From contig JAEBUN010000014.1 of the NCBI GenBank assembly GCA_023014365.1, positions 1,151,139 to 1,215,138 of the forward strand: DNA of 64,000 bases, given 5' to 3'. The translations under genes were made by a program, and so were the position numbers. This DNA is from Lepiota brunneoincarnata. Its lineage: Eukaryota; Basidiomycota; Agaricomycetes; Agaricales; Agaricaceae. The notes below the pieces were generated by a model that searched no databases, had not been told where the DNA came from, and worked only from the letters and a program-made list of their open reading frames with translations. Of this stretch, positions 21,844 to 33,141 are shown piece by piece. Each line of letters opens with the position of its first letter. Positions within the stretch are counted from its first letter, which is position 1.

Positions 21844-24800
21844 TTAGTTCTCCTCATCCTCCTGAGCTTCCTCTCGATCCTCTATCAATCCCATACTCCT
21901 GGCATGTCGTCTCGTTGCGTCTCGTGGCAGGGCTTTAGTTAACAAGTCAGCAATATTGTTGTCACCAGGGATATATGTCGGTCGAAACTCCCCCTCGTCT
22001 GCCTTCTCCTTCACAAAGTGATATCGGACTGAGATGTGTTTTGTCCGTTTGTGGCCTCGGTAAGTCTTCGTAAGGTCAATCGCGCCATTATTGTCAATGT
22101 TAATGTTGACCAGACGCTTTTGTGGCAGTGCGATCTCATCAAAGAAATCCGAGAGCCACATTGCCTGTTGAACCGCACGTGAAACGGCCATGTACTCAGC
22201 TTCGGTGGTTGACGTGGCCACTGACTCTTGTCGTTTGGTCATCCATGACACGGGTCCTCCCCCTACGAAAAATACGTGTCCTTCGGTAGATCGCCTCGTA
22301 TCCCTGTCACCGGCAAAATCAGAGTCAACGTATCCAATCGGTTGTAGGCTGGCTCCTCGATGGTAAGTTATTGCGTAGTCCAGCGTCCCCTTCACGTATG
22401 CGAGGGCATGCTTCATTGCCTCCCAGTGTGCCCTCCCTGGATTCTGTGCATATCGAGACAGGAGGTTGACAGTATATGATAGGTCGGGTCGGGTTCCCAC
22501 TTGGAGCCACATCAGGGATCCTAGAGCCTCTCGATACGGTATGTTTCTCATCTCCTCGATTTCTTCCTCAGTTGATGGGCAGTCGTCCTTTGATAGCGTG
22601 ATCCCCATTGGTAATGGGACCGATTTGGCCTTACACCTCGACATGCCAAATTTCTCCAACACCCTTTCTGCGTACGCCCGCTGGGATAGTCTGATCCCGC
22701 CGCTGGTTTCCTCTACTTTGATACCAAGCATGTGGTCCACCGATTCCATGACCTTCACCTCATACTCCTCCCCTAGCTCACGTTTTGCCATCTCTGCCTC
22801 TTCTTTAGATGTTGAAACCCCCATGGTGTTATCCGTGTATGTCACGCTGATAGTGTGTCGCCCATCCTCTCTCTTCCTCGATCGGACTGTTGGTTCGGCA
22901 CGGGACTGGTGATATCCAAGCGACCTGTAAGTTTTGCCAAGTGTTTTAAACCAGTCATGCGCTCCCTGCATTGTACCATACAGGGTTTTATTGAGTCGCC
23001 ACACCTTACCACCTCCCCCCTCACTAAAACCCGCTGGTTGTTCCATGTAAACGTCAAACCCAATGTCGCTATTCAGGTACGCCGCCACGAAATCCAGCTG
23101 CCATAACACCAGGTTGCGAGAGGCTGACAATGCAATAACAAGGCGGAAGGACTCCAGCCGGGCCGTGGCTGCATAGGTGTCATCAAAATCAACCCCCTGA
23201 ACTTGTGTGAAGCCCTTTGCGACGATCCGTGCCTTCCTCCTCGTCAAGCGTCCATCACCATCGAATTTCGGGGCAAAAACCCATTTGGATGCAACCACAT
23301 TCCGTCCCACTGGCCTGTCGACTAAAGTGTACACCCCACGTGCCTTCATCACTCCTATCTCATCCATCATAGGGCCCATCCACACTTCCGGCTCCTCCAT
23401 CGCTTCACGGAAATTCTGAGGCACCCTGACCCCCCCCATAAAGGCTGCAAAAGCACCTGGTATCTCGCCCTCGCGAGCCAAGTACTCCTGAGACTCGATC
23501 ATACGCCTTGATGGCCGTGTTCCACGAAGTGAGCGGCGTGGAGCTGGAGGGGCTACCTGGGCCACTCCCCCAGCCTCGGCACTCACCAACTCATCCCCTG
23601 TCACCAACTGCGTTACCTCCTCTTCAGAGGACATGCTGCCATCAGGGGTAGTATCCACGGCATGTGCACCATCATTAGTCCTGGGTGTTCGTTCATCCAG
23701 TGCCTCTGTCGGCAAGGGGTCCTCATCCTCCCCCCACTCCATACGTCGGGGGCCTCTTGTGAAATTTGTCGAGCCCTCATCAAAGGTGACGTTCCGCCCA
23801 CTATATACAGAGCCAGATGCACGGTCAAGTAACTTGTAGCTCCCCCGTCCGAAGTATCCAATCAACACCAGTCGGGTTGCTCTAGGGGCCAGTTTCGAGT
23901 TATTCAGCTCAATGGGTATGTTTGCGTAGGCTGTAGCACCAAACGGTCAGAGGTGAGTGACATCCTGCCGCTTCCCAAACCAGAGCTCAGCAGGAACAAT
24001 ATCAGGGTGTCTCCTGGAAGGAATGAGATTTTGGACGTAGACTGTAGTACGGATAGCTTCAGGCCAGTATTTTGCAGGTAGTCCAGACTTGACGAGCATG
24101 GATCTTGCTGAGTCCAGAATAGTACGCATGCTCCTTTCTGCTGCACCGTTCTGCTGATGTGCATATGCCATAGTGAATTCCATCCTTATCCCAGCGCTCC
24201 GGGTATAGTCCTCCCACAGTTTGTTGTTCCACTCACGTCCCCGATCACATCGTACCACCTTCAGCTTATGCCCGGTCTGTCTCTCTGCCTCTGCATGGAA
24301 AGACCTGAAGACGTTCAAAGTACTCTCTGCTGACTTTTCGGCCAGGAACTCGACTGTACGAAACGAGGATGCGCCATCCATCAAAAGCATGAAATAACGG
24401 GAACCTCCAGCAGATCTGGTTGGGGATGGTCCCCACAAGTCTACATGTATGCGCTCCAGCAACCCCGATTCGTGTGTGACCTCTTCGTCATAAGGTTTCG
24501 CATGCGATTTACCGAAAATACAGTCTTCACAGGTACCATCCATCTCAAGCTGGCCAAGTATAACCAAACCGTCGACGAGTTTCTTCTGTGCCATGTTCCG
24601 TAGGGAGCTAACTCCAACATGGCCCATCCGTCTGTGCCACACATCAAAACTGACTGGCTTGTTCCTCGACCTAGCTACCAGTGCCTGTGGGGGCTCAACC
24701 ACATCCACAATGTATAGTCCACCCCTCAGCTCTCCCCGTACTGCAAGTCTCCCATCCCCGAAGTAGAGCTCTACACTCTCAGGTCCAAAAGTAGCAAATA

Positions 24801-26115
24801 GTCCACGTGTGCAGATTTGTGGGATTGAGATCAGGTTGGAGCGTAAAGTGGGTGTGTGTAACACGTTGCGTAATGTGAGGTCAATCATCCTTCCCTCAGC
24901 TGTAACAATCATCCTAACCGTTCCACTCCCCACGACAGGAAAACTTGCGTCCTTATCAGCGGCACCTCCAAAGTATGGGTGTTCAAACTCGTTGTACTCA
25001 ATGAAGTCCTCCCTCTGGACAAAACAATGGTCTGTTGCTCCTGAATCAATCACGGTAGGGACTGTCTCAAAGTCCTTTTGATCGCGCATCACCTCAGTCA
25101 TGAGAATGACCACATCCTTGGGTGTGTGAACCGGTACTTCATTGTTTGGTTTGTTGGTTGTAGTGTGAAACGATCGTGGTTGTTGGGTTGGTTGACTGGG
25201 GGGTAATTGATTAACACGGGGTTGTTGGTTTGTGGTCTGGCCCTGGATCCTACGACGTCCAAAATTTGCAGGAAATTGCCCAGGTTTCCCACCACCTGGC
25301 CAATAGCAGTCATCAATTGTATGCCCAATCCGGCGGCAGTTGGGGTTGGTACAGACAAGGTTTTGTCGGTTACGTGGGGTGTTGGTTTGGAGCGCTGTGG
25401 GTGAGTTGGTGCTGTGGTGTGGTTTATCACGACTAATCCTGGCCCAGTGCGTGTTTAACCTGGCAATCGCTTCGACAGATGATGTAGTGGTGTACAGTGT
25501 AGCTACCACTGGGTCCCAGGATCGTGGTAATGAACCAAGTATGATGGATCGGAAAGCGGTATCAGTGATGTTACCACCCATTGCATTCACATTTTGCCAG
25601 AATGTTCGTAAAAGAGCGATATGGTTTGGGAAATTATCCCCGTCCCGGTAACGTAAGTTTCGTAGCTCTTCTTCCGCATGTAGTAACGATAGCTCAGATG
25701 TTTTGTCGTACAGATCAACAAGGGATTTCCAGGCTTCAGCTGCGCTCCCTGTGATGTTGGCACCCATACCGATAGGATTGCGGATATTGTAGAGCAGAAG
25801 GCCTTTGGTCCATGCATTTCGAGTCTTCCACTCACTAGCCATTGGGGTAGTTGAGTCCCAGGGGGTGTCTGCTGTTACGGGTGTTGTTGGTTGGATTATG
25901 GGGGCTATGGCTGGATTTGGAGTACCCGTAGTAGTAGGTGGGGTTACTATAACTGTGGGGGTCGTAGTGGTAGTTGGGTTGATGATCGACCCAGTGAGGT
26001 ATCCCATCACGCCCTGAACCTCGGCTGCGATTATGATCATGTTTTTCCAGGAAATCCAGTTTGATCCATCGAATTTGTCCCCCTCAGAGAAAGTTGGTGG
26101 TCTGGACTTTGTCAT
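21844..26115 (-). pseudogene. Copia gag-pol polyprotein, one in-frame TGA
   Basis: The reading frame is continuous from ATG at 26115 to TAA at 21844, apart from a single TGA at 23947-23949, giving about 1423 codons. In order: gag; a zinc knuckle CTNPNCRRIGHTIDDC at about residues 255-270; protease VIDSGATDHCF near 355; integrase with its HH-CC finger ending in CEDCIFGKSH and the core DLWGP...HQQNGAAER; then past the stop, reverse transcriptase starting near DFDDTYAATARLESFR; and RNase H ending near STTEAEYMAVSRA and NNIADLLTKALPRD. The stop lies in a His-Leu-X-Pro-Phe-Gly context where related elements usually have Arg, so CGA to TGA is likely. The catalytic reverse transcriptase motif reads YTDN (22828-22839) in place of YxDD, so this copy is probably inactive. 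Confidence 0.92.
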
Positions 26116-26263
26116 CTTTTATGTCTGTGAGGCGTATATGTGTTCCCCAAGTGTGAGTGTGTTTTATGTAGTCGGATGTGTTTTGTTCAGTAATGTGATG
26201 TGTTCGTGGTAAGGATAGTGTGGTTCAATATAAAGTTAGTTGTGTCTTTCGGGGCCCATAACC

Positions 26264-26617
26264 TATTGGTAGACGTACTCAGCGTCACGCTCGTTTCGCG
26301 AACCGCTAAATATATTTTCGTACCTATTGGTAGACGTACTGTAGTAGGTTTAGTGAGGCTAGTTTTTCTAGCTAGTGTAAACTACTCACCTCAGCGTCAC
26401 GCTCGTTTCGCGAACCGCTGAGGTGTGTTGGTAAGCTAATTCTTTTTTATACATTGAGGACAAGAACTGTATAGTTGTAAAAAACGGAACACCGGCACAC
26501 AGAATATGAAATAAGTGTGTGTGCCGGTGTGTGTGCAGAGCGACTCTGCTTTTGTTTAGTCCGAAAACGGAAGTGACCGAAGTCACTGTGTCTCGCCGAC
26601 ACTGCGTCTCACCAACA
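26264..26617 (-). repeat. 5' LTR of copia element
   Basis: The LTR is 354 bp and, by eye, identical to 21403-21804 except that it carries one copy of the 16-bp unit instead of four. It is followed on the plus strand by the TTGTC target duplication. Confidence 0.92.
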
Positions 26618-26641
26618 TTGTCTGCCTCACCTACGTAAAGC

Positions 26642-26841
26642 AATATTATCCCTAGCTTTGGTCCGAATCATTTGCCCACCTGGACAGTGATTAGATGGCA
26701 ATGGGGAACAGCATTTCTGCATCTCAGAAAAATCGGCACCACAACCTCGCGGCTTCCTTCTACAGTCACTCTCAACAGTCAGGACCACTCAATGACACTG
26801 AGGAGGCAATCAAGAACCAACGGCAACTGGCATACGGATGA
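26642..26841 (+). pseudogene. 5' stub of a TPR-CHAT gene
   Basis: The leader at 26642-26700 resembles the leader of the intact minus-strand gene, sharing AATATTATCCCTAGC. The ATG at 26701 opens MGNSISASQKNRHHN, followed by a first TPR unit ending EEAIKNQRQL, clearly homologous to MGNGIS...DIEDAIEKQRQL of 4291-8836. The frame stops at TGA 26839-26841 and no further repeats follow, so only the first 46 codons survive. The copia element is inserted about 80 bp upstream of this start codon. It is the fourth TPR-CHAT trace with this leader-and-start type or its CHAT end. Confidence 0.75.
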
Positions 26842-27947
26842 AATATTTCCGAAACATGGTGGTTGCGAGGGGACAAATGTGGTTTATTCGATGTTTGCGT
26901 ATACACCTAATAGAAAGGCGCGCAGAGTGGTGAACACAAGTCCCAGAAGGATGATGCGGACGAGCACATAGAATATAACCACCAAGCAAGGTCGGCACGA
27001 TGATAAGGTAAAACACTCCGCGGGCAAACCGGACTACCAGTTGTCACGCCCACCCAGCCTCATGAGAAGACTGAGGAGCTCGGGACCTCGAAAATCCCTA
27101 TAAAGGTCGGGGCCAATTTTTGGCGGTTTTATCCCACTTTCCTCCGACCTCTACTGACTTTGACAAATTTATCCGGATCCTGCCTCTGGCCTCAAATCGC
27201 GACAAACAATGGTTTTCGGGCATTTCTTGATTTTTACCCCTCCAGTTCCCAGCTCCTCAAGGATACTCTAAAGCCACTAGGACAGCTATGGCTTTGTAGA
27301 AACTGGCACCGTACTACAGGAGATGTATAAGTCGGTTCTGGACCGGGGTTATCACTACCACTGCCTTGCAGCATGCTGCAATTGACCTTTGCCACTCGTC
27401 TGAGATTACATAGACAGCCTCTCATCTAGAAATGGCTGTGAAGCCTTGTGGATGCAATTAGAGACTGCAACATGAATCTGGAAATTTATAGAAATATCTG
27501 AATACTAAATCTTCCTCTGGAGGGGAACCGGAAGGCTCGTCCCGAAGGAATTCCAATCTGGAATGCCTGACTGAGGCCCGCTTTGATCTACCCTTTAAAC
27601 TTCTCACTCAGTGCGATTTCGCAAACAAATCGCTTTTTTCTGGGAGTACGCACGCTGAATAAATCAGGAATCATGCGCTCTCTACAGCTTGTGCAGTGCC
27701 CAGACTCCAAATCAAGTTAGCACACACGCCTTCTATTGGATATGAATAGATAATCAATGATACGCCAGGGCTGAGGCGAAGCCAAGTGACATTCATCCCC
27801 ACTTGCTTGCCGTGGGAGCTTCTAGTCTAATCAGGAGAGAACTGGGAAGGTATCAGTTAAGTATCGTTCGAACGTTTAACTTCCCCAAATCCTTTGGCGG
27901 ATAGTTTTCCCTTTTCAACACACCAGAACTTCGCAGAGTTGGGAAAC
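26842..27947. other. Intergenic, no gene seen
   Basis: No open frame longer than about 65 codons with recognisable content, no repeat matching the rest of the window, and no RNA gene were found. The right part is the 5' flank of the plus-strand TPR-CHAT gene. Confidence 0.4.
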
Positions 27948-30900
27948 ATGCCACTCGACGAAATTCCAGAGGTCCCTCCATCTCCAAGGCAATATTCCAT
28001 TAACCTGTATTCCCTCCCTGAGGTCCTATACTCAGTACACGATCGCGAGCACGTCACCGAGGGCATTGGCACAGAAGGGGCTCTTCCCATACTTGTGAGT
28101 ATTCGCGGCCTCCATGATTGTTTGTGGTCACTTAATAAGTGGCGTAGGACGAGTCTCAACGCTCGCTAGGTATGAGCCCTGGTGTGGATGTCAGTCCTAT
28201 CCCCGAATGCAGCCCCATACCTACGCGCCATGAGGTGGTTCTGTATTCGTTTAGTGACTTGTCAAGGCCCGTCCCAGAGATGGATGCCGGCTCTCAGCGT
28301 GTGGAGGTTATGCTCAAATCTGAAGAGACCAACGACCAAACACTGGTGCCCGCCGATGAGGCAGAACCCGACGAAACGGTCGGGAATCGGGGACGGGCAA
28401 CATCGCTCGCTCAGGATGTACGCCCTGATAAGTTGACACAACTCATCGACCTTGCGAATTTTTTCCAGAGTCGGTTTGAGCGCACAGGGATGCTGAGTGA
28501 CCTCGAGGAGGCGATCAAAAATCGACGACAGGCCCTGCTACTCATCCCAGATGACCACCCTGTTAAACCGAGGTGGCTCGACAACCTTGGAACTTGCTTC
28601 CACAGCCGTTTTGAGCATACAGGGATGCTCAGTGACCTTGAAGAGGCGATCGAGGATCAACGGCAGGCACTGTCCCTCACTCCTGACGACCACCCTAGTA
28701 AACCGAGGTTGCTCAACAGCCTCGGGAACTCCTTCCACAGTCGGTTTCGGCGCACAGGGATGACGAGGGACCTTGAGGAGGCAATCGAGAATCAACGGCA
28801 GGCGGTGTTGCTCACCCCAGATGATCACCCTGCAAAACCGGAGAGACTCGATAGTCTAGGGACTTGCCTCCACAGTCGGTTTGAGCATACAGGGGTGCTC
28901 AGTGATCTCGAGGAAGCGATCAAAAATCAACAGCAAGCAGTGTTGCTCACCTCAGATGATCAGTCCAGTAAACCCAGGTTGCTCAACAGCCTTGGGGGTT
29001 CCTTCCTCAGTCGATTCCAACGTATAGGGATGCCGAGTGACCTCGAGGGGGCGATCGAGAATCAATGGCAAGCAGTATCGCTCACTCCAAATGGCCATCC
29101 TGCCAAACCAGAAAGGCTCAATAACCTCGGGACTTGCTTCCACAGTCGTTTCGAGTACACAGGGGTGCTCAACGACCTTGAAGAAGCAATCAAGAATCAA
29201 GAGGAGGCGGTGTTACTCACCACGGATGGTCATCCTAGTAAACCAAGGTGGTTCAACAACCTCGGGAACTCCTTCCACAGTCGATTTAGGCACACGGGGT
29301 CGCTGAGTGACCTTGAGGAGGCGATAGCAAACCAGCGACAGGCGGTATTGTTCACCCCAAACGATCACCCTGCCAAACCGGAGAGGCTCAACAGCCTTGG
29401 CGTTCCCTTACACAATCGGTTCGAACGGGTCGGTACGTTCGATGACCTTGAAGAAGCAATCAAAAATCAACGGCAAGCAGTGTCGCTCACCCCGAATGGT
29501 CACCCTAGTAGACCGAGGCGTCTCAACAACCTCGGAAATTCCCTCCGCAGTTTGTTTGAACATACCAAGTCGCCAAACGACCTAGCCGAGGCAATTTTAC
29601 CTTTTCAGTTGGCCTCAATCTCCAACATCGGCCCGCCTTTGCCCCGATTCCAAGCAGCTCGATGGTGGGCACGCTTAGAAGCCAAGCGAGATCCACCTTC
29701 CGCCCTGGTCGCATACCGTCGAGCCATCGATCTCATCCCACAGGTTGCTTGGATAGGAGATCCCATCACAAAACGCCATTTGCAAATCAATAGTCTTGGT
29801 GATATTCCGAGAGAGGCAGCTGCGTTTGCCCTTGATGTTGGGGTGCCAGACCTTGCCCTGGAGTGGCTTGAACAAGGACGTTCAGTTGTCTGGAATCAGT
29901 TATTCAGCCTCCGCACTTCCGTCGTTGACCTCCGTCAAGCTCACCCAGACATCTACGTTGAGTTTGCGCAAGTCTCAAATGAACTCCAGGGTGCAGTCAC
30001 CGGAGAGCAGCTGGTGGAACTATCTACTGATGTCACAACTACCCCTGAGGAATCAACTCTACACCATTATTCCCTTGCGGAGAAATGGAATTCGCTCGTG
30101 GGCAGGATCCGATTGGTTCCAGGATTCGAAGACTTTCTTTTACCGAAAAAGGTCTCGGTTCTGAAGAAAGCTGCAGACTCAGGTCCTGTCGTTGTCATCA
30201 ACGTCCATCAACGTCGCTGCGATGCATTGGTACTCGAACCAGGCAGAAACGAAGTGCGCCATCTCCCATTGGATAAGCTACGTTACGACGATGTGGAGAA
30301 GATGCGAGAGTCGCTGGGGGAATATCTTGCAGATCCTCAATCCGCTAGACGAGAGGAGCTTGCCGATGCTCCAGTCACCACGAGTGGTTCACGTATAGCA
30401 GGGATTCTTGAGATGCTCTATTCAAGCACAGTATATCCTATTCTTCAAGATTTAGACTTGAGGGTGAGAGGTAAATCATCGTAGATGGAATGTACCCACT
30501 GATATCAATTGCAGGCAGGAGTATCGGACGCCCTGCACCTTCCTCGCATTTGGTGGTGTCCGACAGGTCCCCTCATGTTCCTTCCGCTACATGCTGCAGG
30601 CCGCGAAATTCCGGGTGGGAGGGATGAGACATCAAACTATGTCGTGTCGTCATATATCCCGACAGTCAATGCCTTACTGGAGGCAAGAGCGGTAAAACCA
30701 CAACCATTTGATAAACTTGTCGGTATCGCCATGATCAACCCTCCAGGTTCCATGCCACTTCTAGGGGCTGAAATAGAACTGACGGAGATAGAAAAGCTTT
30801 TCCCTCCCGACTCGAGATGGAGATTTGAAGCAATTCGAGACGAGCAGGCGACAGTGGAACGAGTGCTTGCTAGTATGGCGAAGGGCAGCTGGATGCACTT

Positions 30901-31312
30901 TGCGTGTCCCGCCACCCAGGATGTGCAAGAGCCCACGAGGAGTGGTCTCCAGCTTCACGACCGGCGTTTGATGGTCACAGATATCATTGCCAAACCATTT
31001 GCCACCGCCGACTTTGCATTTTTGTCAGCTTGCGAAACCGCTAAGGGGGACGAAAAAACATCGGATGAGGCAGTGCATATCACTGGTGCGATGCTGGGAG
31101 CAGGATATCGAGGTATCATTGGAACGATGTGGTCAATACCGGACGAGGTGGCTCCATTCGTTGCTGAAAAAGTATATAGATACCTTCTTTCCGGAGAGGA
31201 CCCAAATAGCGAGCAGGCTGCCCGAGCGTTGCATGAAGGGGTGAAGGAGTTGCGAATGTCTGGACAGGACTCGTTTTATTCCTGGGTGCCTTTTGTACAT
31301 TATGGTGTATGA
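27948..31312 (+). CDS. TPR-CHAT protein, 8 repeats, catalytic His replaced by Pro
   Basis: Three exons fit in phase 0: 27948-28094, 28148-30463 and 30515-31312, giving about 1086 residues. The second intron lies at the same position as in the minus-strand paralogue. The N-terminus (MPLDEIPEVPPSPRQYS and on) is unrelated to the MGN-type start and is not recognised. Eight 45-residue TPR-like units follow (core LSDLEEAIKNQRQA, spacer LTPDDHPAKP). The linker contains ALEWLEQGRSVVWNQL and ends before the CHAT exon. In CHAT, the Cys block LSACETAKGDEK is intact, but the His block reads HFACPATQD where the paralogue has HLACHAVQD; the codon is CCC against CAT. The fold is otherwise complete, including GAMLGAGYRGIIGTMW. 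This may be a protease-dead regulator, a decoy or an early pseudogene; the frame is fully open, which favours selection. Confidence 0.92.
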
Positions 31313-31884
31313 TGTCGCTGTCCTTCACTAAGATCCCTCTTTTCATATGGCGCTTTGTATCGGGTGGAAGATATCCAGCTCATCAAGAGGGAGACTGATA
31401 GGGCGCCTGGTTCATTGGCCGGGATCACTAGGCGTGGACGATATAGGAGTTGAATGTATCGTTACTTGTAAGTCGAAGCAGTGGCAGGAAAAGCATGCAA
31501 AACACGGAAGTACATTTTGCTCAGTCAAACACGGTGGCATTACACTTGTTGAATGACGGTCTACGACCCTGCTCTCTGCTTGTACTTGGACTGTCGGGAA
31601 ATTTTCTAAATCGTAGGAGCAATCACTGAATTACGAGAACGTTTCACCCGCCAGGCTCGTCCATTCCAGTGCTGGAAGCAGCCCATGAGGTACAACACTG
31701 TTCCAGATCATGAGGAAGGAAACAGTGTACCTCGGGAAGACAGCCAACGACAAAGTGCCCTATTGAGTTCCTGAATTCCTTGAACTTTGCGTGTTCAGGT
31801 TGGGCATCTGGTAAATGATGTAACATTAGAGGTACAAAATCGTACAGACCGCTCGCAGTGCTATACGACCCGCTGCTTCTCTTC
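31313..31884. other. Convergent intergenic region, no feature seen
   Basis: This interval lies between the stops of the TPR-CHAT gene (+) and RPF2 (-). Only short unrecognised open stretches are present. Confidence 0.4.
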
Positions 31885-33035
31885 TTAGCTCGCGTCGACC
31901 TCCATCATATCTTCCTCGTCGTACCTCGATTTCAAGCCCTTCATTTTCCTCGTCTGCAGCTTTGAGAGGTCCTGTTTGGCGACGTGTACCCGTCCTCTCA
32001 GATCTCCCATATCGTCGACTTCCATGTTTTTCCTCTTCTTGCCCAAACCCTTCTCGACATCCTGTTTCTTGAGTTTTGGTCGTCTAAGAGCCTGCTTGAG
32101 GAGCTCAGGATCGGGAGGTTGATGTCGTCGTAGAACTAGATCGAGTGAGGGGCCCATGGGGATGAGTTCGACATTGGGAACACGGGTGCCTGAAGCTTTT
32201 AGTTTGATGGTGTAGGTGCGTATGTGGACTTTAGGAAGCACAGTGGGATCATCTGGGATGGTGGGATTGGTGGGGTCAGTGGGAGTTGCAGTAGTGAGGT
32301 TTTGAGGGGTTGGACCGAGAGTGACGCTTATTACGTGCTCGATGCCGGGGAGGCATATTGATTCAATGGTCTCGCCGTTAAAGAAGGAGATGAGCATGGA
32401 TTTGAGTTGTGCGAAACGAGGGTGGGTTTCGAAGAGGTCAGAGGCGAAATGGAGGAGGGGCTTGTGTCCCGGAGTCGATTTTGGTGTCTGGGGGGGTAGA
32501 TGTTAGGTGGGGAGCTTTACTGGGAGCAGAGACATGCCTTGAATTCAGCCATGCCGGCATATTTTTCGATGCCGACTTCAATCATATCTAGCACACGGCC
32601 ATCGAACATTCGCACGAACGTGAGGCAATCAGGTCGTTTTTTTGTTGATTGGCCTATGAGGAAGAGCGAGGCATCGTTTTTTGCGGACCAGAATTCTAGT
32701 GAAGCGACAGAGTTGGAAGCGGAATCAAAAGGGTGGATAACGTTTTTCTTGTTAAAGGCGATCGCGTACGGGCGTTTGAGGGACATCTGAGTAAGATAAA
32801 TGAGTGGCGCGTTTGAGTAAGGAATGGAAAGGGGACGCACGAGTTCTTTCATCACATTGTTGACCACTTCGCCGGTATGTGTGCCCTTGACGAAGACGAC
32901 CGTCGGAGGGTCCTCTACCTCTTTGGACTGCCGGGCCTCGAGCGCTCTTTTTGAGCGCGCATTGCGTGGTTTTCTGAGGTAGATGTTAGCGACGGTTGCT
33001 CGTGCTGATAATCATACATACACTGTTCGCAGCAT
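31885..33035 (-). CDS. RPF2: Ribosome production factor 2 (Brix domain)
   Basis: Three exons fit: 33035-33022 (14 nt), 32973-32538 and 32487-31885, giving 350 residues. The start reads MLRTVKPRNARSKRALEAR, the conserved Rpf2 N-terminus. The Brix domain follows: PPTVVFVKGTHTGEVV, KKNVIHPFDS, SLEFWSAKNDASLF, RMFDGRVLDMIEVGIEK, and ISFFNGETIESICLPGIEHV. The C-terminus is Lys-rich with a likely nuclear signal (GLGKKRKN). Rpf2 acts with Rrs1 to load the 5S RNP (5S rRNA, uL5, uL18) onto pre-60S particles in the nucleolus. The second intron needs a GC donor (AAG/GCATGT) with a CCCCCCCAG acceptor to keep the conserved frame; no GT donor fits. Length and domain order are normal for the family. It is divergent from the VIT-family gene, 106 bp between start codons. 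Confidence 0.94.
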
Positions 33036-33141
33036 GAGTTGAAGGAGTAGACGGAAAATTCGACAGCACGTGATGTAGTATTATTTGTTATTTGGTCGAC
33101 ACTTGTTATCTACGTCATTAGGCATCTCTCTCTAACGCAAA
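33036..33141. promoter_or_regulatory. Compact bidirectional promoter RPF2 / VIT-family gene
   Basis: Only 106 bp separate the two start codons, so the genes must share a promoter region. It contains an AT-rich segment, GTAGTATTATTTGTTATTTG, near 33073-33092. No specific factor site can be named. Confidence 0.5.

Larger units (their letters stand above)
21398..26622 (-). mobile_element. Ty1/copia LTR retrotransposon, nearly intact
   Basis: A complete element runs on the minus strand between direct 5-bp target duplications TTGTC (21398-21402 and 26618-26622). On the coding strand the LTRs begin TGTTGG and end CCAATA. Internally it encodes gag, protease, integrase, reverse transcriptase and RNase H, in the copia order with integrase before reverse transcriptase. 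A purine run GGGGGAG lies just inside the 3' LTR (RC of 21805-21811). The sequence following the 5' LTR, GGTTATGGGCCCCG (RC of 26250-26263), is the likely primer binding site, but I have not matched it to a tRNA. The LTRs look identical apart from repeat number, so insertion was recent. Confidence 0.93.

Noticed and set aside
23940..23955. Programmed stop-codon readthrough between copia integrase and reverse transcriptase
   Set aside because: The TGA sits in a conserved His-Leu-X-Pro-Phe-Gly context where Arg is usual, and CGA to TGA decay is widespread here. Readthrough is possible but not needed.
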